A stretch of 64,000 bases of DNA from Pseudorhizobium tarimense (lineage in GTDB: Bacteria > Pseudomonadota > Alphaproteobacteria > Rhizobiales > Rhizobiaceae). Of the stretch, positions 1-8,463 are shown in pieces (the stretch's first letter is position 1; every line of letters starts with the position of its first letter). A program made the position numbers and the translations under genes. The stretch spans positions 230,946 to 294,945 of the forward strand of contig NZ_JALJRA010000003.1 in NCBI RefSeq assembly GCF_022968135.1, in the 5' to 3' direction. The notes below the pieces were generated by a model. It saw nothing but the letters and a program-made list of their open reading frames with translations. It had not been told where the DNA came from and did no database searches.

Positions 1-1
1 C

Positions 2-1111
2 TGGCACTACACAGACCTGCGCACATTGCTGCGCTCCGTACCCGCGCCTGTAGCGGCCGCGCCGTCGCTCGAGACAATAGCGCCCTTGGTGGACGGATCG
101 AAGGTTCTGCCGGTGCTCCAGGGCTCTGCCAGCGCATCCGCGTCTGTCGAAGGCGTTGAGGTTTCCAGCTTCGCCGACGCTCTCTTGAGTGGAGCCGCCG
201 CGTCTGGCCTGATGGCCCTCGACCGCGACGATGCCATCGGCAAGATTAACGGCAGCCTCGTGCGGGACGGCTACGCGCTTGCGGTCCCTGCGGGTGCCGA
301 GATCGAGACGCCGATCGAGCTGCAGGCACTGCATGGCGCCGGCCAGGTGCACACCCGCTTCCCGGCAGTGTTCGGTGCCGGTTCCAAGGCGACTATCATC
401 GAACGTCACCGCTCGGCGACAGGCGAAGCCGCGCTCGTGTCGAGCATCAGCGACGTGACGCTGGAAGATGGCGCCGATGTCGTCTGGGTGATCATGCAGG
501 AGCAGGGCGCAGACGATACGCATCTCGGCCAGATCCGAGTCCGGTTCGGCGCGGATGCGAAGCTGAAGCTCTTCGTCGTCAATGCCGGCGGCAAGCTGGT
601 ACGCCAGGAGCTGCGCATCGACGTCGAAGGCGAAGGCAGCGAGCTGACGCTTCGTGGCGTCAATTTGCTTGGCCACGAAACGCATACGGACGTGACGCTG
701 GTGCTCGGCCACAACGTGCCGCACACCAACTCTACGGAGATCATCCGCAACGTGGTCTTCGATCGCGCCCGGGGCGTTTTCCAAGGGATGATCCGCGTGG
801 CGCCCGATGCGCAGAAGACCGATGCGAAGATGGCGTGCAACACGCTGCTTCTCACCGATGATGGCGAGTTCTCGGTCAAGCCGGAGCTCGAGATCTTCGC
901 AGACGACGTGATCTGCGGCCACGGCGCAACGGTTGCCGACATCGACGACAACCATCTCTACTACCTGAAGTCCCGCGGCATTCCGGAGAACAAGGCCCGC
1001 GCCATGCTGGTCAACGCCTTCGTCGCCGAGGTTGTCGAGGAACTCGAAGATGAAAAGCTGGTCGAGGCGCTGGAAAGCGTGATCTCGGCCTGGCTGGAAA
1101 AGCACGCCTAA
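2..1111 (+). CDS. sufD: SufD, Fe-S cluster scaffold subunit (5' end cut by window)
   Basis: This is SufD of the cytosolic SufBC2D complex, which assembles Fe-S clusters from sulfur supplied by SufS. The frame is open to the left edge and begins with the WHYTDLR motif typical of the SufD N-terminal region. The true start therefore lies outside the window, and the in-frame TTG at 26 is not the start. About 370 residues are visible, including the SufB/D beta-helix core. The C-terminal region matches SufB/SufD around CGHGATVADID and the stretch YYLKSRGI (roughly residues 306-327 of the visible part). The gene is followed after one base by sufS, so it sits inside a suf operon whose earlier genes (probably sufB and sufC) lie upstream. 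Confidence 0.93.
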   Translation, partial: WHYTDLRTLLRSVPAPVAAAPSLETIAPLVDGSKVLPVLQGSASASASVEGVEVSSFADALLSGAAASGLMALDRDDAIGKINGSLVRDGYALAVPAGAEIETPIELQALHGAGQVHTRFPAVFGAGSKATIIERHRSATGEAALVSSISDVTLEDGADVVWVIMQEQGADDTHLGQIRVRFGADAKLKLFVVNAGGKLVRQELRIDVEGEGSELTLRGVNLLGHETHTDVTLVLGHNVPHTNSTEIIRNVVFDRARGVFQGMIRVAPDAQKTDAKMACNTLLLTDDGEFSVKPELEIFADDVICGHGATVADIDDNHLYYLKSRGIPENKARAMLVNAFVAEVVEELEDEKLVEALESVISAWLEKHA

Positions 1112-1112
1112 G

Positions 1113-2354
1113 ATGGACCAGATCACACCTGCGACCGGATATGACGTTGAGGCCATCCGGCGGGATTTCCCGATCCTGTCGAAGGAGGTCTATGGCAAGC
1201 CGCTGGTGTATCTTGACAATGGCGCTTCGGCGCAGAAGCCGCAGGCGGTGATCGACGCCATCTCGTACGCCTATGCGAACGAGTATGCCAACGTCCATCG
1301 CGGCCTGCACTTCCTGTCGAACGCCGCAACGGATGCCTACGAGGGGGCGCGCGAAAAGGTGCGTCGCTTCCTCAATGCACCGTCGGTCGACGAGATCGTT
1401 TTCACCAAATCCTCCACCGAGGCGATCAACACGGTCGCCTACGGCTGGGGTATGCCGAAAATCGGACACGATGACGAGATCGTCGTCACGATCATGGAGC
1501 ACCACTCCAACATCGTGCCCTGGCATTTCATCCGCGAGCGCCAGGGAGCCAAGCTGGTCTGGGTGCCGGTGGATGACGAGGGGGCATTCCATATCGAGGA
1601 ATTCGAGAAATCCCTGACGGACAAGACGAAGCTCGTCGCCATCACGCACATGTCGAACGCGTTGGGTACCGTGGTCCCCGTCAAGGAGATTTGCCGGATC
1701 GCGCACGAGCGCGGTATTCCGGTGCTTGTCGATGGCAGTCAGGGCGCCGTTCACATGCCGGTGGACGTGCAGGACATCGACTGCGACTGGTACGTCATGA
1801 CCGGCCACAAACTCTACGGCCCGTCCGGCATCGGTGTGTTCTACGGCAAGAAGGAACGGCTGCAGGAGATGCGCCCGTTCCAGGGTGGCGGCGAGATGAT
1901 CGTCGACGTCAGCGAGGACGAGGTCACCTACAACGATCCGCCGCATCGCTTCGAGGCCGGCACGCCGCCGATCGTCCAGGCAATCGGACTGGGTTACGCG
2001 CTCGATTACATCGACAAGATCGGTCGCCCGGCGATTGCAGCCCATGAGGCCGATCTCGTCGCCTATGCGACGGAGCGCCTGCAGGCCATCAACTCCCTGA
2101 GGATCATCGGCAATGCCCCCGGCAAGGGAGCGATCTTCTCGTTCGAGCTTGCCGGCATCCACGCGCATGACGTGTCAATGGTGATCGATCGGCGCGGCGT
2201 TGCCGTTCGGGCCGGCACGCACTGCGCCATGCCGCTCTTGAAGCGCTTCGGTGTAACCTCCACATGCCGCGCATCGTTCGGCATGTACAATACCCGTGCC
2301 GAGGTCGATGCGCTCGCCGATGCGCTCGATTACGCCCGTACATTCTTTGCCTGA
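1113..2354 (+). CDS. sufS: SufS cysteine desulfurase
   Basis: A PLP-dependent group II cysteine desulfurase of 413 residues, the usual SufS length. It removes sulfur from cysteine and passes it on as persulfide for Fe-S assembly. The PLP lysine is visible as K233 in TGHKLYGPSG, and the catalytic persulfide cysteine as C371 in RAGTHCAMP, the group II form. N-terminal landmarks are LDNGASAQKP (35-44) and VHRGLH (61-66). It starts one base after sufD and is followed 11 bases later by sufT, so it is transcribed with the suf operon. No separate sufE is seen here. Confidence 0.97.
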   Translation: MDQITPATGYDVEAIRRDFPILSKEVYGKPLVYLDNGASAQKPQAVIDAISYAYANEYANVHRGLHFLSNAATDAYEGAREKVRRFLNAPSVDEIVFTKSSTEAINTVAYGWGMPKIGHDDEIVVTIMEHHSNIVPWHFIRERQGAKLVWVPVDDEGAFHIEEFEKSLTDKTKLVAITHMSNALGTVVPVKEICRIAHERGIPVLVDGSQGAVHMPVDVQDIDCDWYVMTGHKLYGPSGIGVFYGKKERLQEMRPFQGGGEMIVDVSEDEVTYNDPPHRFEAGTPPIVQAIGLGYALDYIDKIGRPAIAAHEADLVAYATERLQAINSLRIIGNAPGKGAIFSFELAGIHAHDVSMVIDRRGVAVRAGTHCAMPLLKRFGVTSTCRASFGMYNTRAEVDALADALDYARTFFA

Positions 2355-2365
2355 GGATTTTTGCC

Positions 2366-2746
2366 ATGGCCGTGGAAGACAGCGAACTGAAGTGGGATGC
2401 TCGTGAGGGCATCGTCCAGTCGGCAATCCCGCAGGAAGAACTGGCGCGCTTGAGCGATGACATCATCGCGGCGTTGAAAACCGTCTACGACCCGGAAATC
2501 CCCGCCGACATCTTCGAGCTCGGCCTCATCTACAAGATCGACATCGAAGACGACCGGATGGTCCGGATCGTCATGACCCTGACCGCCCCGGGCTGCCCCG
2601 TGGCCGGCGAGATGCCGGGCTGGGTGGAAAATGCCATCGGCGCCGTCGAGGGCGTGTCGGGGGTCGAGGTCGAAATGACGTTTGATCCGCCGTGGACGCC
2701 GGAGCGGATGTCCGAAGAGGCACAGGTGGCCGTCGGCTGGTATTGA
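2366..2746 (+). CDS. sufT: SufT / MIP18-family (DUF59) Fe-S maturation factor
   Basis: A 126-residue protein of the DUF59/MIP18 family, used in Fe-S protein maturation in the SUF system. The family marks DPEIP (42-46) and the single cysteine in APGCPVAG (C77) are present. The longer open frame begins at 2264 inside sufS. The start at 2366 is preferred because it follows the sufS stop and opens with MAVEDSELKW. It lies between sufS and the sufA-like gene, the usual order in alphaproteobacterial suf operons. Function as a general SUF accessory is by family; the exact client proteins are not known from sequence. Confidence 0.9.
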   Translation: MAVEDSELKWDAREGIVQSAIPQEELARLSDDIIAALKTVYDPEIPADIFELGLIYKIDIEDDRMVRIVMTLTAPGCPVAGEMPGWVENAIGAVEGVSGVEVEMTFDPPWTPERMSEEAQVAVGWY

Positions 2747-2822
2747 TCCGGTAACCGGCGGGACTTACATTTCATCCAACAACACCGGTCCTTGAAGCCG
2801 GCTGTAGAAGGAGAAAAAGCCC

Positions 2823-3215
2823 ATGGGCTTTGCAGTGATGACCATGACCGATGCGGCGGCTGAACGCGTCAAGGCGATCGTCGACAAGTCCGGCCCCAAT
2901 GCAAAGGGCGTTCGCGTCGGCATCAAGAAGGGCGGCTGCGCCGGCATGGAATATACGGTCGATCTCGTGACCGAACCCCATGCGAAGGATGATCTCATCG
3001 AGCATGCGGGCGCACGCGTGTGGGTGGAGCCGTCCGCCGTACTCTACCTCCTCGGAACGCAGATGGATTTCGAAACGACCAAGATGCGCGCCGGCTTCAC
3101 CTTCGTGAACCCCAATCAGACCTCCGCCTGCGGCTGCGGCGAATCGGTGGAGCTGAAGCCAGCGGATCTGGCAGCTCTCGCCAAAGAACGCAAAGCACAG
3201 TCGCACGCGGGCTGA
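2823..3215 (+). CDS. sufA: SufA/IscA-type A-type Fe-S carrier
   Basis: An A-type carrier of 130 residues with the HesB/IscA fold. It receives clusters from the SufBCD scaffold and passes them to apoproteins. The three ligand cysteines are visible: C39 in KKGGCAGM, and C103 and C105 in SACGCGES. A ribosome site (AGAAGGAG) stands just before the start. It is the last gene of the suf run, 76 bases after sufT, and a strong terminator follows within 50 bases. It could equally be named iscA or erpA; the operon context favours sufA. Confidence 0.92.
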   Translation: MGFAVMTMTDAAAERVKAIVDKSGPNAKGVRVGIKKGGCAGMEYTVDLVTEPHAKDDLIEHAGARVWVEPSAVLYLLGTQMDFETTKMRAGFTFVNPNQTSACGCGESVELKPADLAALAKERKAQSHAG

Positions 3216-3238
3216 ACATCCAAGGTGTTGCTAGAGGA

Positions 3239-3263
3239 GGGGCCGTCATGGCCCCTTTTTTTT
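3239..3263 (+). terminator. Rho-independent terminator of the suf operon
   Basis: A perfect 6-bp stem (GGGGCC / GGCCCC) with a five-base loop is followed by eight T residues. It starts 24 bases after the sufA stop. The neighbouring gene on the minus strand ends two bases beyond it, so it separates convergent units. Confidence 0.9.
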
Positions 3264-3264
3264 G

Positions 3265-4467
3265 TCACTCGTGACGAAGCGCGTCGATGGGGTTCATCTG
3301 CGCTGCGCGCCGTGCTGGGAAATAGCCGAAGATCACGCCGATGGCGGCGGAGAACAGGAAGGCCACGAGGATGACGGAGGGGCTGGCGACGAAGGGCACG
3401 TTGAGCAAACCGACGGCTCCATAGGCGAGGGTAAGACCGGCCAGGATTCCGGCTACGCCGCCGAAGATCGACAGCATCACGGCCTCGACGAGGAACTGCG
3501 TCAGCACCTGTTTCTCAAGCGCGCCAATCGCCAGACGGATCCCGATCTCCCGCGTGCGTTCGGTCACAGACACCAGCATGATGTTCATGATGCCGATGCC
3601 GCCGACCAGAAGACTGACGGCGGCGACCGCGCCGAGGAGGCCGGTCAAAAGAGTCGTTGTGCCCGTTATGGCCGCCGCCATCTGCGCCATGTCCGCGACG
3701 TCGAAGTCGTCGTCACGACCGATGCCGATCCGCCGCCGCTCGCGCAAAAGGCCTTCCACGTCGGATTGCACCTTGGCGGTGGAGACACCGTCCTGTGCCG
3801 GCAGGATGATGCTCGAGATCGTCGTGGTGCCGCCGATGCGCCGCTGATGGAGCTTCAGCGGCATGATGACAGTATCGTCCTGGTCATCGCCCATTCCGGA
3901 CTGACCCTTGGCTTGAAGCAGCCCGACGACTGGGCAGGCGATATTGCTGACACGGATGATCTGCCCGACAGGGTCGGTGGCGCCGAAGAGCTCCCGCCGC
4001 ACCGTCTCGCCGACGATGCAGGCCGGCTGGCCCCGTTCCTCGCCAGGCAGGAAGGTGCGGCCGGACGCCAGATCCCAGTCCTGCGCGATCAGATAGTCGT
4101 TCGTCGTGCCGATGACGCTGGATGAGCGGTTTTCCCCACCGGCGATGATCGTGGCGGAACCGCGGTTCATCGGAGCAACCGCACGAAGACCGGAGATCTG
4201 GTTGCGGATCGCCTCCACATCGCGATCCTCGAAGCGCTTTGCCTCCGTGCTGGCGCGTCCGGGACCCAATTGGCCGGGGCGGACGAAGAGCGTGTTGGTG
4301 CCGAGCCGCGAGAGCTCCGCCTGGACCTGAGCCGTCGTTCCATTGCCGATGGTGACCATGGCAATCACCGCCGCGACACCGATGACGACACCGAGCACCG
4401 TCAGGAAGGAGCGCAGGAGGTTGCGGCTGATGGCACGCGAGGCGAGCTTTGCCGTCTCAATGAACAT
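3265..4467 (-). CDS. MacB-like ABC exporter permease (FtsX/MacB_PCD)
   Basis: A 400-residue permease with the MacB layout: an N-terminal membrane segment around residues 21-43, a large periplasmic domain (about 45-270), then three membrane helices and a conserved C-terminal region (SVTERTREIGIRLAIGA). Such permeases work with a separate or fused ATPase and a periplasmic adaptor to move drugs, peptides or lipoproteins. The gene overlaps its ATPase partner by 11 bases, so the two are translationally coupled. The third partner, the adaptor, is broken just upstream, which makes export activity of this unit doubtful unless another adaptor serves it. Substrate unknown. Confidence 0.88.
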   Translation of the reverse strand: MFIETAKLASRAISRNLLRSFLTVLGVVIGVAAVIAMVTIGNGTTAQVQAELSRLGTNTLFVRPGQLGPGRASTEAKRFEDRDVEAIRNQISGLRAVAPMNRGSATIIAGGENRSSSVIGTTNDYLIAQDWDLASGRTFLPGEERGQPACIVGETVRRELFGATDPVGQIIRVSNIACPVVGLLQAKGQSGMGDDQDDTVIMPLKLHQRRIGGTTTISSIILPAQDGVSTAKVQSDVEGLLRERRRIGIGRDDDFDVADMAQMAAAITGTTTLLTGLLGAVAAVSLLVGGIGIMNIMLVSVTERTREIGIRLAIGALEKQVLTQFLVEAVMLSIFGGVAGILAGLTLAYGAVGLLNVPFVASPSVILVAFLFSAAIGVIFGYFPARRAAQMNPIDALRHE

Positions 4468-5173
4468 GTTCCGCCTCCCTTACCCGCATCTCGTCGCTCG
4501 TCAGCCGCCCGTCGACAAAGCGCAGCAGACGCTTCCCGTAGGCCGCAATGTCCTCTTCATGCGTCACCATGATCACGGTAATGCCGCGGTCGCGATTGAG
4601 CCGGGAGATGAGGTCCATGATCTCGCGACTGGTCTTCGTGTCGAGATTTCCCGTCGGTTCGTCGGCGAGGAGGACGGCCGGATCGGTAACGATGGCCCGC
4701 GCGATCGCCACACGTTGCTGTTGTCCGCCGGAGAGTTCCTGCGTCGTATGCCCCTCGCGCCCCTTGAGGCCGACCTGCTCGAGCGCCTGTAGCGCACGCT
4801 TCCGCCGCTCGCGCGGCGGCATTTCGCGGTAGACGAGTGGAAGCTCGACGTTCTCCACGGCCGAGGTGCGCGCGAGCAGGTTGAAGCCCTGAAAGACGAA
4901 GCCCAGCATGTGCCGCCGCAGCAGCGTCAGCTGCGTCCGCGTGAAGTTCGTGGTCGGGATGCCTTGGACGAGGTACTCGCCGGAGGAGGGGACGTCCAGC
5001 CCACCGATGATGTTCATTGAGGTCGACTTGCCCGAGCCCGACGGGCCCATGATAGACACGAACTCAACTGCCCGGATCGAAAGATCGACTCGGTGCAAGG
5101 CCCGGATCATGGCTTCGCCGCGTCCGTAGAATCTCGAGACCTGTCTGAATTCCAGGAGAGGGGCGTCAGCCAT
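4457..5173 (-). CDS. MacB/LolD-type ABC transporter ATPase
   Basis: An ATP-binding subunit of 238 residues. It carries Walker [10 protein letters not shown] (43-51), the signature LSGGQQQR, and Walker B with the D-loop [10 protein letters not shown], which is typical of the MacB/LolD/FtsE group. The start at 5173 (MADAPLLEF) is preferred over a longer frame from 5203 because it begins the domain directly and leaves a short gap to the upstream gene fragment. It is coupled to the permease downstream and forms the motor of a tripartite-type exporter whose adaptor is degenerate. Confidence 0.92.
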   Translation of the reverse strand: MADAPLLEFRQVSRFYGRGEAMIRALHRVDLSIRAVEFVSIMGPSGSGKSTSMNIIGGLDVPSSGEYLVQGIPTTNFTRTQLTLLRRHMLGFVFQGFNLLARTSAVENVELPLVYREMPPRERRKRALQALEQVGLKGREGHTTQELSGGQQQRVAIARAIVTDPAVLLADEPTGNLDTKTSREIMDLISRLNRDRGITVIMVTHEEDIAAYGKRLLRFVDGRLTSDEMRVREAEHVH

Positions 5174-5180
5174 CGCGATC

Positions 5181-5974
5181 TTACCTGCTCCGCGCGGTTG
5201 CATCGGTGATGACGAGATCGCCTTCCTGAAGCTCTCCGGATCGAACCACGGTCGACTGCCCGTCCGAAGGGCCCGTCTCCAGCGAAACCTGCTGCGGATT
5301 GCCGCCGTGCATTACCCAGACGCTGCGGCTTGCGCCGCTACCGGTCGCGTCACGCGTGCCGCGGATCCGTGGCGGGCGGAAGAGGCGCGTCAGGATGCTG
5401 CCGCCGCCACCGCTCTCAGCAGCCGGAGGTGAATAGCGCAGCGCCGCATTGGGAACCAGAAGGGTATGTTCCACCGATTCAACGACGACATCGGCCGTTG
5501 CAGTCATCCCCGGGCGCAGCAACAGGTCGTTGTTCTCTACCGTCAGGATTGCCTTGTAGGTGACAACGTTGGAAACGGTCTCAGAGGCGAACCGGATCGT
5601 CTGGATCTTCGCCGGGAAAGTGCGGTCGGGATAGGCATCGACCGTGAACGTCGCCTCCTGTCCCTCCTGCACCTGACCGACATCCGCCTCATCCACGGCA
5701 ACTTGAAGCTCCATCTTTCGCATGTCGCCCGCAATGGTGAAGAGGACTGGAGCATTGAGCGAGGACGCAACCGTCTGCCCCGGTTCAACGTCCCTTGTAA
5801 GGACCAGGCCATCGATCGGTGAGACGATCTTCGACTTGCCCAGATTGACTTCCGCAAGCCGCAGGCTCGCTTCCGCCGATTGCACGGCAGCAGCGCTGAC
5901 CGCTTCGCGAAAGTATCCTGAGCCAGGTCAAGCCGGGCCCTCTGTTCTCCCAGATGGCGCGGAGCGAAGGTCAA
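5181..5974 (-). pseudogene. Truncated, frameshifted MacA/HlyD-family adaptor
   Basis: The open frame from 5885 down to 5181 encodes about 234 residues of a periplasmic adaptor, beginning in the middle of the coiled-coil/lipoyl region (VQSAEASLRLAEVNLGKSKI) and running through the beta-barrel and membrane-proximal domains. Just upstream, the adaptor's coiled coil continues in another frame (HLGEQRARLDLAQDTFAK), so there is a frameshift near 5885-5930. That frame is itself closed by a stop a few codons before 5974. No signal peptide or first half of the adaptor is present. The fragment lies 7 bases upstream of the ATPase start, as an intact macA would. I read it as a gene that lost its 5' half by deletion and then drifted. 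Confidence 0.8.
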
Positions 5975-6080
5975 ACCAACTTAAACTTCCGTAACATGGC
6001 TAGGCGCGGGCTCACGAGGCGTTGCCGGCCCGTTTCGGTCTGCTATGGAATAGGCGCCCAATCATGGGCTGGGGAAAAAA

Positions 6081-6422
6081 ATGATGAAGTACAGGACCTA
6101 TGCGGCCATGGGCGGATTGTTGGCGGTGTTTGCGTCTGCGGCGCCGTCTCGGGCGGGAGATCTCACGTTCACGTTGATCAATTCGACCGGTTCGACGCTC
6201 GAGCGCTTCTATTCATCGCCCGTTGGCGTCGATGAGTGGGAGGAGGATGTTTTCGGCAAGGATGTGCTTGAGCCGGGGGAGAGCATCGAGATCACGATCG
6301 CCGACGGACGCACCGTGTGCGAGTACGACATGCGGTTCGAGTTCTCCGAAGACTCCGATCTGGAGACGACGGAGGATTCGCAGGATCTCTGCGAGCTTGG
6401 CTCCTACGAAATTCACGAGTAG
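6081..6422 (+). CDS. Small secreted protein of unknown function
   Basis: A 113-residue protein with a clear signal peptide (hydrophobic stretch about 8-20, likely cut after SRA near residue 25). The mature part is acidic and short, with two cysteines (CEYDMRFEF and DLCELGSYE) that could form a disulfide. It looks like a small beta-rich periplasmic protein. A GGGG ribosome site lies six bases before the first of two adjacent ATG codons; either could be used. It begins just beyond the truncated end of the adaptor pseudogene, so its original promoter context may have been altered. I do not recognise a function. Confidence 0.7.
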   Translation: MMKYRTYAAMGGLLAVFASAAPSRAGDLTFTLINSTGSTLERFYSSPVGVDEWEEDVFGKDVLEPGESIEITIADGRTVCEYDMRFEFSEDSDLETTEDSQDLCELGSYEIHE

Positions 6423-6426
6423 GCGT

Positions 6427-6451
6427 GGAACGCTCCGCATCGCTGGAGGTT
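6427..6451 (+). promoter_or_regulatory. EcfG/RpoE2-type stress promoter upstream of the DUF2171 gene
   Basis: GGAAC at 6427-6431 and GTT at 6449-6451 are separated by exactly 17 bases. This is the form expected for the alphaproteobacterial general-stress sigma factor (GGAAC-N18-TT). The predicted transcription start near 6458 leaves a short leader with an AAAGGAG ribosome site before the ATG at 6485. Confidence 0.7.
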
Positions 6452-6484
6452 GACGCAGGTCATCAATCCAAAAGGAGAACCTCA

Positions 6485-6745
6485 ATGGTCGATGCAGGTA
6501 TGATCAAGGAACATGCGAAGGTCATCGGTGCGGATGGCGCGCCCGTCGGCACGGTCGATCGTGTAGAGGGTGGCCGCATCAAGCTCACCAAGTCCGACAG
6601 CGGACAGGGTAGCCACGAGGGCCATCATCACTTCATCCCTCTCGATCTTGTCGCCGATATCGAAGACGGCACCGTCCGCCTCAGCGCCAACGGCGATGTT
6701 GCCGTAACGTTCGAGCAAGAAGAGGGCGGACGTTCGGTCCACTAG
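6485..6745 (+). CDS. DUF2171-family small protein, probable stress protein
   Basis: An 86-residue protein with the DUF2171 pattern: an N-terminal MIKEHAKVIGADGAPVGTVD strand, a his-rich turn (EGHHHFIPLDLV) and a C-terminal VRLS strand. It resembles a small PRC-barrel-like fold. The start at 6485 is fixed by AAAGGAG seven bases upstream; longer frames lack one. A good EcfG-type promoter stands upstream and a terminator follows the stop, so it is probably a one-gene unit switched on in general stress. The biochemical role of the family is unknown. Confidence 0.8.
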   Translation: MVDAGMIKEHAKVIGADGAPVGTVDRVEGGRIKLTKSDSGQGSHEGHHHFIPLDLVADIEDGTVRLSANGDVAVTFEQEEGGRSVH

Positions 6746-6755
6746 AATGCGGAAA

Positions 6756-6785
6756 GGAGAGCGCGCTGCCTGCGCTCCCCTTTTC
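6756..6785 (+). terminator. Terminator after the DUF2171 gene
   Basis: An imperfect stem (GGAGAGCGC against GCGCTCCCC) is followed by TTTTCTTT. It begins 10 bases after the stop codon. Confidence 0.7.
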
Positions 6786-6855
6786 TTTGCCTGAAATCCC
6801 CACTTTTTGAATAGAGGAGCCGGAGGAGCACGCCTGGCACTCCTCGTCTTTGCCC

Positions 6856-7049
6856 TCAATCATCCTGCGGGATGTGGGTGTCGATGCCAGCAAGCCGCAG
6901 GTCATTGACGACGCGCTGCACCCCCTTGATGCCTTGAACGGTGCGGGTGACGCACGAAGTGGGTTCCGGTGTTGAGGGTATGCCGAACCGCTCGTTGAAA
7001 CGGCCGTCTCTTCCGTGCCTCCTGCGAGCCGCGCGGTTTTATCTGCCAT
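6856..7049 (-). pseudogene. Degenerate BON-domain-like gene
   Basis: The frame ending at 6856 reads VQGIKGVQRVVNDLRLAGID near its C-terminus. This fits the last helix and strand of a BON domain. Upstream in the same frame is NERFGIPST, which resembles the first helix of such domains, but the middle strands are missing. An ATG at 7049 opens in a different frame (MADKTARL). The pattern suggests an internal deletion plus a frameshift in a small BON-domain gene. The match rests on about 45 residues, so the family call is tentative; the broken state is clearer than the identity. Confidence 0.5.
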
Positions 7050-7179
7050 GGTCGGCGATGCGGGCTAAAGGAAGACGGCAATGATAGACCAGCATCGCCG
7101 CCGTGACGGCTGAGATCGTCGTCCTTCGAGGTATTCCATTCGCCTTCCGCCTTCGACCCGCGGATAGCGCATCCGTGGC

Positions 7180-7311
7180 CTACCAGTTATTTTCAGCCGA
7201 AAGCTCCATGGGTGAGGCCATGAGATCGGATTCGCCGATCGAATGGTCGACGTACTTGAAGGCGAGGATGCTCAGCACAGAGGCGAGCATGACGACGAAG
7301 ATGATGCGCAT
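7180..7311 (-). CDS. 43-residue membrane peptide behind a stress promoter
   Basis: A 43-residue peptide with one N-terminal hydrophobic helix (IIFVVMLASVLSILAF, residues 3-18) and a polar tail. The start at 7311 is chosen because AAGGAG stands 6-7 bases upstream; an extension to 7368 would run through the promoter. An EcfG-type promoter ends 22 bases upstream. Function unknown; size and topology resemble the many small membrane peptides of rhizobial stress regulons. Confidence 0.65.
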   Translation of the reverse strand: MRIIFVVMLASVLSILAFKYVDHSIGESDLMASPMELSAENNW

Positions 7312-7332
7312 GTGTAACTCCTTGGGCCTGAT

Positions 7333-7357
7333 AACTCGCGGAGTGGAAACTGGTTCC
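7333..7357 (-). promoter_or_regulatory. EcfG/RpoE2-type stress promoter of the 43-residue peptide
   Basis: On the minus strand GGAAC (7357-7353) is followed after 17 bases by GTT (7335-7333). The spacing equals that of the other stress-type promoters in this window. The leader to the ATG at 7311 is short but includes the AAGGAG ribosome site. Confidence 0.65.
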
Positions 7358-7434
7358 TCCCGCCGCAAAGCGCCGTGGGAACGATGCCGTTTCGAGGGAG
7401 CTCGGAAGCAGACGCTCCCGAGCTCGGTTTGCCA

Positions 7435-8463
7435 TCATGCCGCTTGATAAATGCGATCAATGGCCTTCGCCGTCACCGCATATTCGCGGCAGGATGGATC
7501 GAAACGGCTCCCCGACCTGAGTCTACGTGCCCAGTCTATGGCTGCCCTTCCACCCCAGTCTTCAGGCGGTTCGACCAGGATTTCTCTCGACGTGCCGCGA
7601 AAGCGTTCCGCCTTGAAGGCGTAGAAGGAGCCGTTGACATTATGAATTTCAGCACCGCCGGCGGTGCCATAGAAGCTTGCGCCGATGATAGCATCACAGC
7701 CGGCCTGAAGGCGCCAGGAGCAGGTGAGGCGTGCCACGGTGCCGCTTGCAAGTTCGATAGTCGCCGTGGCGAAATCCTCCACCTGATCTGCCGTGCTGGA
7801 AATGCGCTGGCCCTGGTGGAACAGCTGGGAGGTCACCTTCTCGATCTTCGGAAAATCCAATGCCCAAAGTGCAAGGTCGGCGAGGTGGATGCCGAGATCC
7901 ATGACGCAGCCGCCGCCGGATCGGGACTTGTCGTAGAACCACTCCTTGTCCGGGCCATAGGCATTGTGGAAGACCAGGTCGACGGCGTGCACATGGCCGA
8001 GCTCGCCATTCTGCAGCAGGCTGCGGATCTGCTGCATGCCTTGCGTATAGCGATAGGAGAGGTCGACGCCAAGCAGGCGATCCGCCTTCTCCGCGGCGGT
8101 GACAACCGCTTCGACTTCACCGGCATCGCGACCCAGCGGCTTTTGGCAGAAGACAGCAACACCGGCTTGCAGGGACTGGATCGACTGGGCGGCATGTTGG
8201 GCGCTTGGCGTGGCGATCACGACCCCATCGAGGTCGTGGCAGAGCAGATCCTCCAGGCCGGACGCAATGGCGGCCTGCGGCGCAAGCTTTCTCGCTTCCT
8301 CCGACATCTCAGGTGAGGCGTCGGCAATGGCGACGGCTTCTCCGGCTCCGGAAGCGAGAATCGCTTCCATGCGGTGGCGACCGATCCAGCCGACACCAAG
8401 GAAGCCGAGACGGGCCGGCTTGGTGGTTGCGGACAGCGTGCGGTCTAGAACAATCTCGTTCAT
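7435..8463 (-). CDS. Gfo/Idh/MocA-family oxidoreductase
   Basis: A 342-residue NAD(P)-dependent oxidoreductase of the Gfo/Idh/MocA family. The N-terminal Rossmann domain opens with RLGFLGVGWIGRHRMEAI (about 18-35). The motif FCQKPLGRDAGE (about 130-141) carries the lysine of the family EKP-type motif. The C-terminal domain has DLGIHLADLALW with the expected histidine. Substrates in this family are sugars or inositols. It overlaps the upstream dehydrogenase gene by one base, so both form one operon that diverges from the glycosyltransferase run. It could modify a sugar nucleotide or free sugar used there. Confidence 0.88.
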   Translation of the reverse strand: MNEIVLDRTLSATTKPARLGFLGVGWIGRHRMEAILASGAGEAVAIADASPEMSEEARKLAPQAAIASGLEDLLCHDLDGVVIATPSAQHAAQSIQSLQAGVAVFCQKPLGRDAGEVEAVVTAAEKADRLLGVDLSYRYTQGMQQIRSLLQNGELGHVHAVDLVFHNAYGPDKEWFYDKSRSGGGCVMDLGIHLADLALWALDFPKIEKVTSQLFHQGQRISSTADQVEDFATATIELASGTVARLTCSWRLQAGCDAIIGASFYGTAGGAEIHNVNGSFYAFKAERFRGTSREILVEPPEDWGGRAAIDWARRLRSGSRFDPSCREYAVTAKAIDRIYQAA

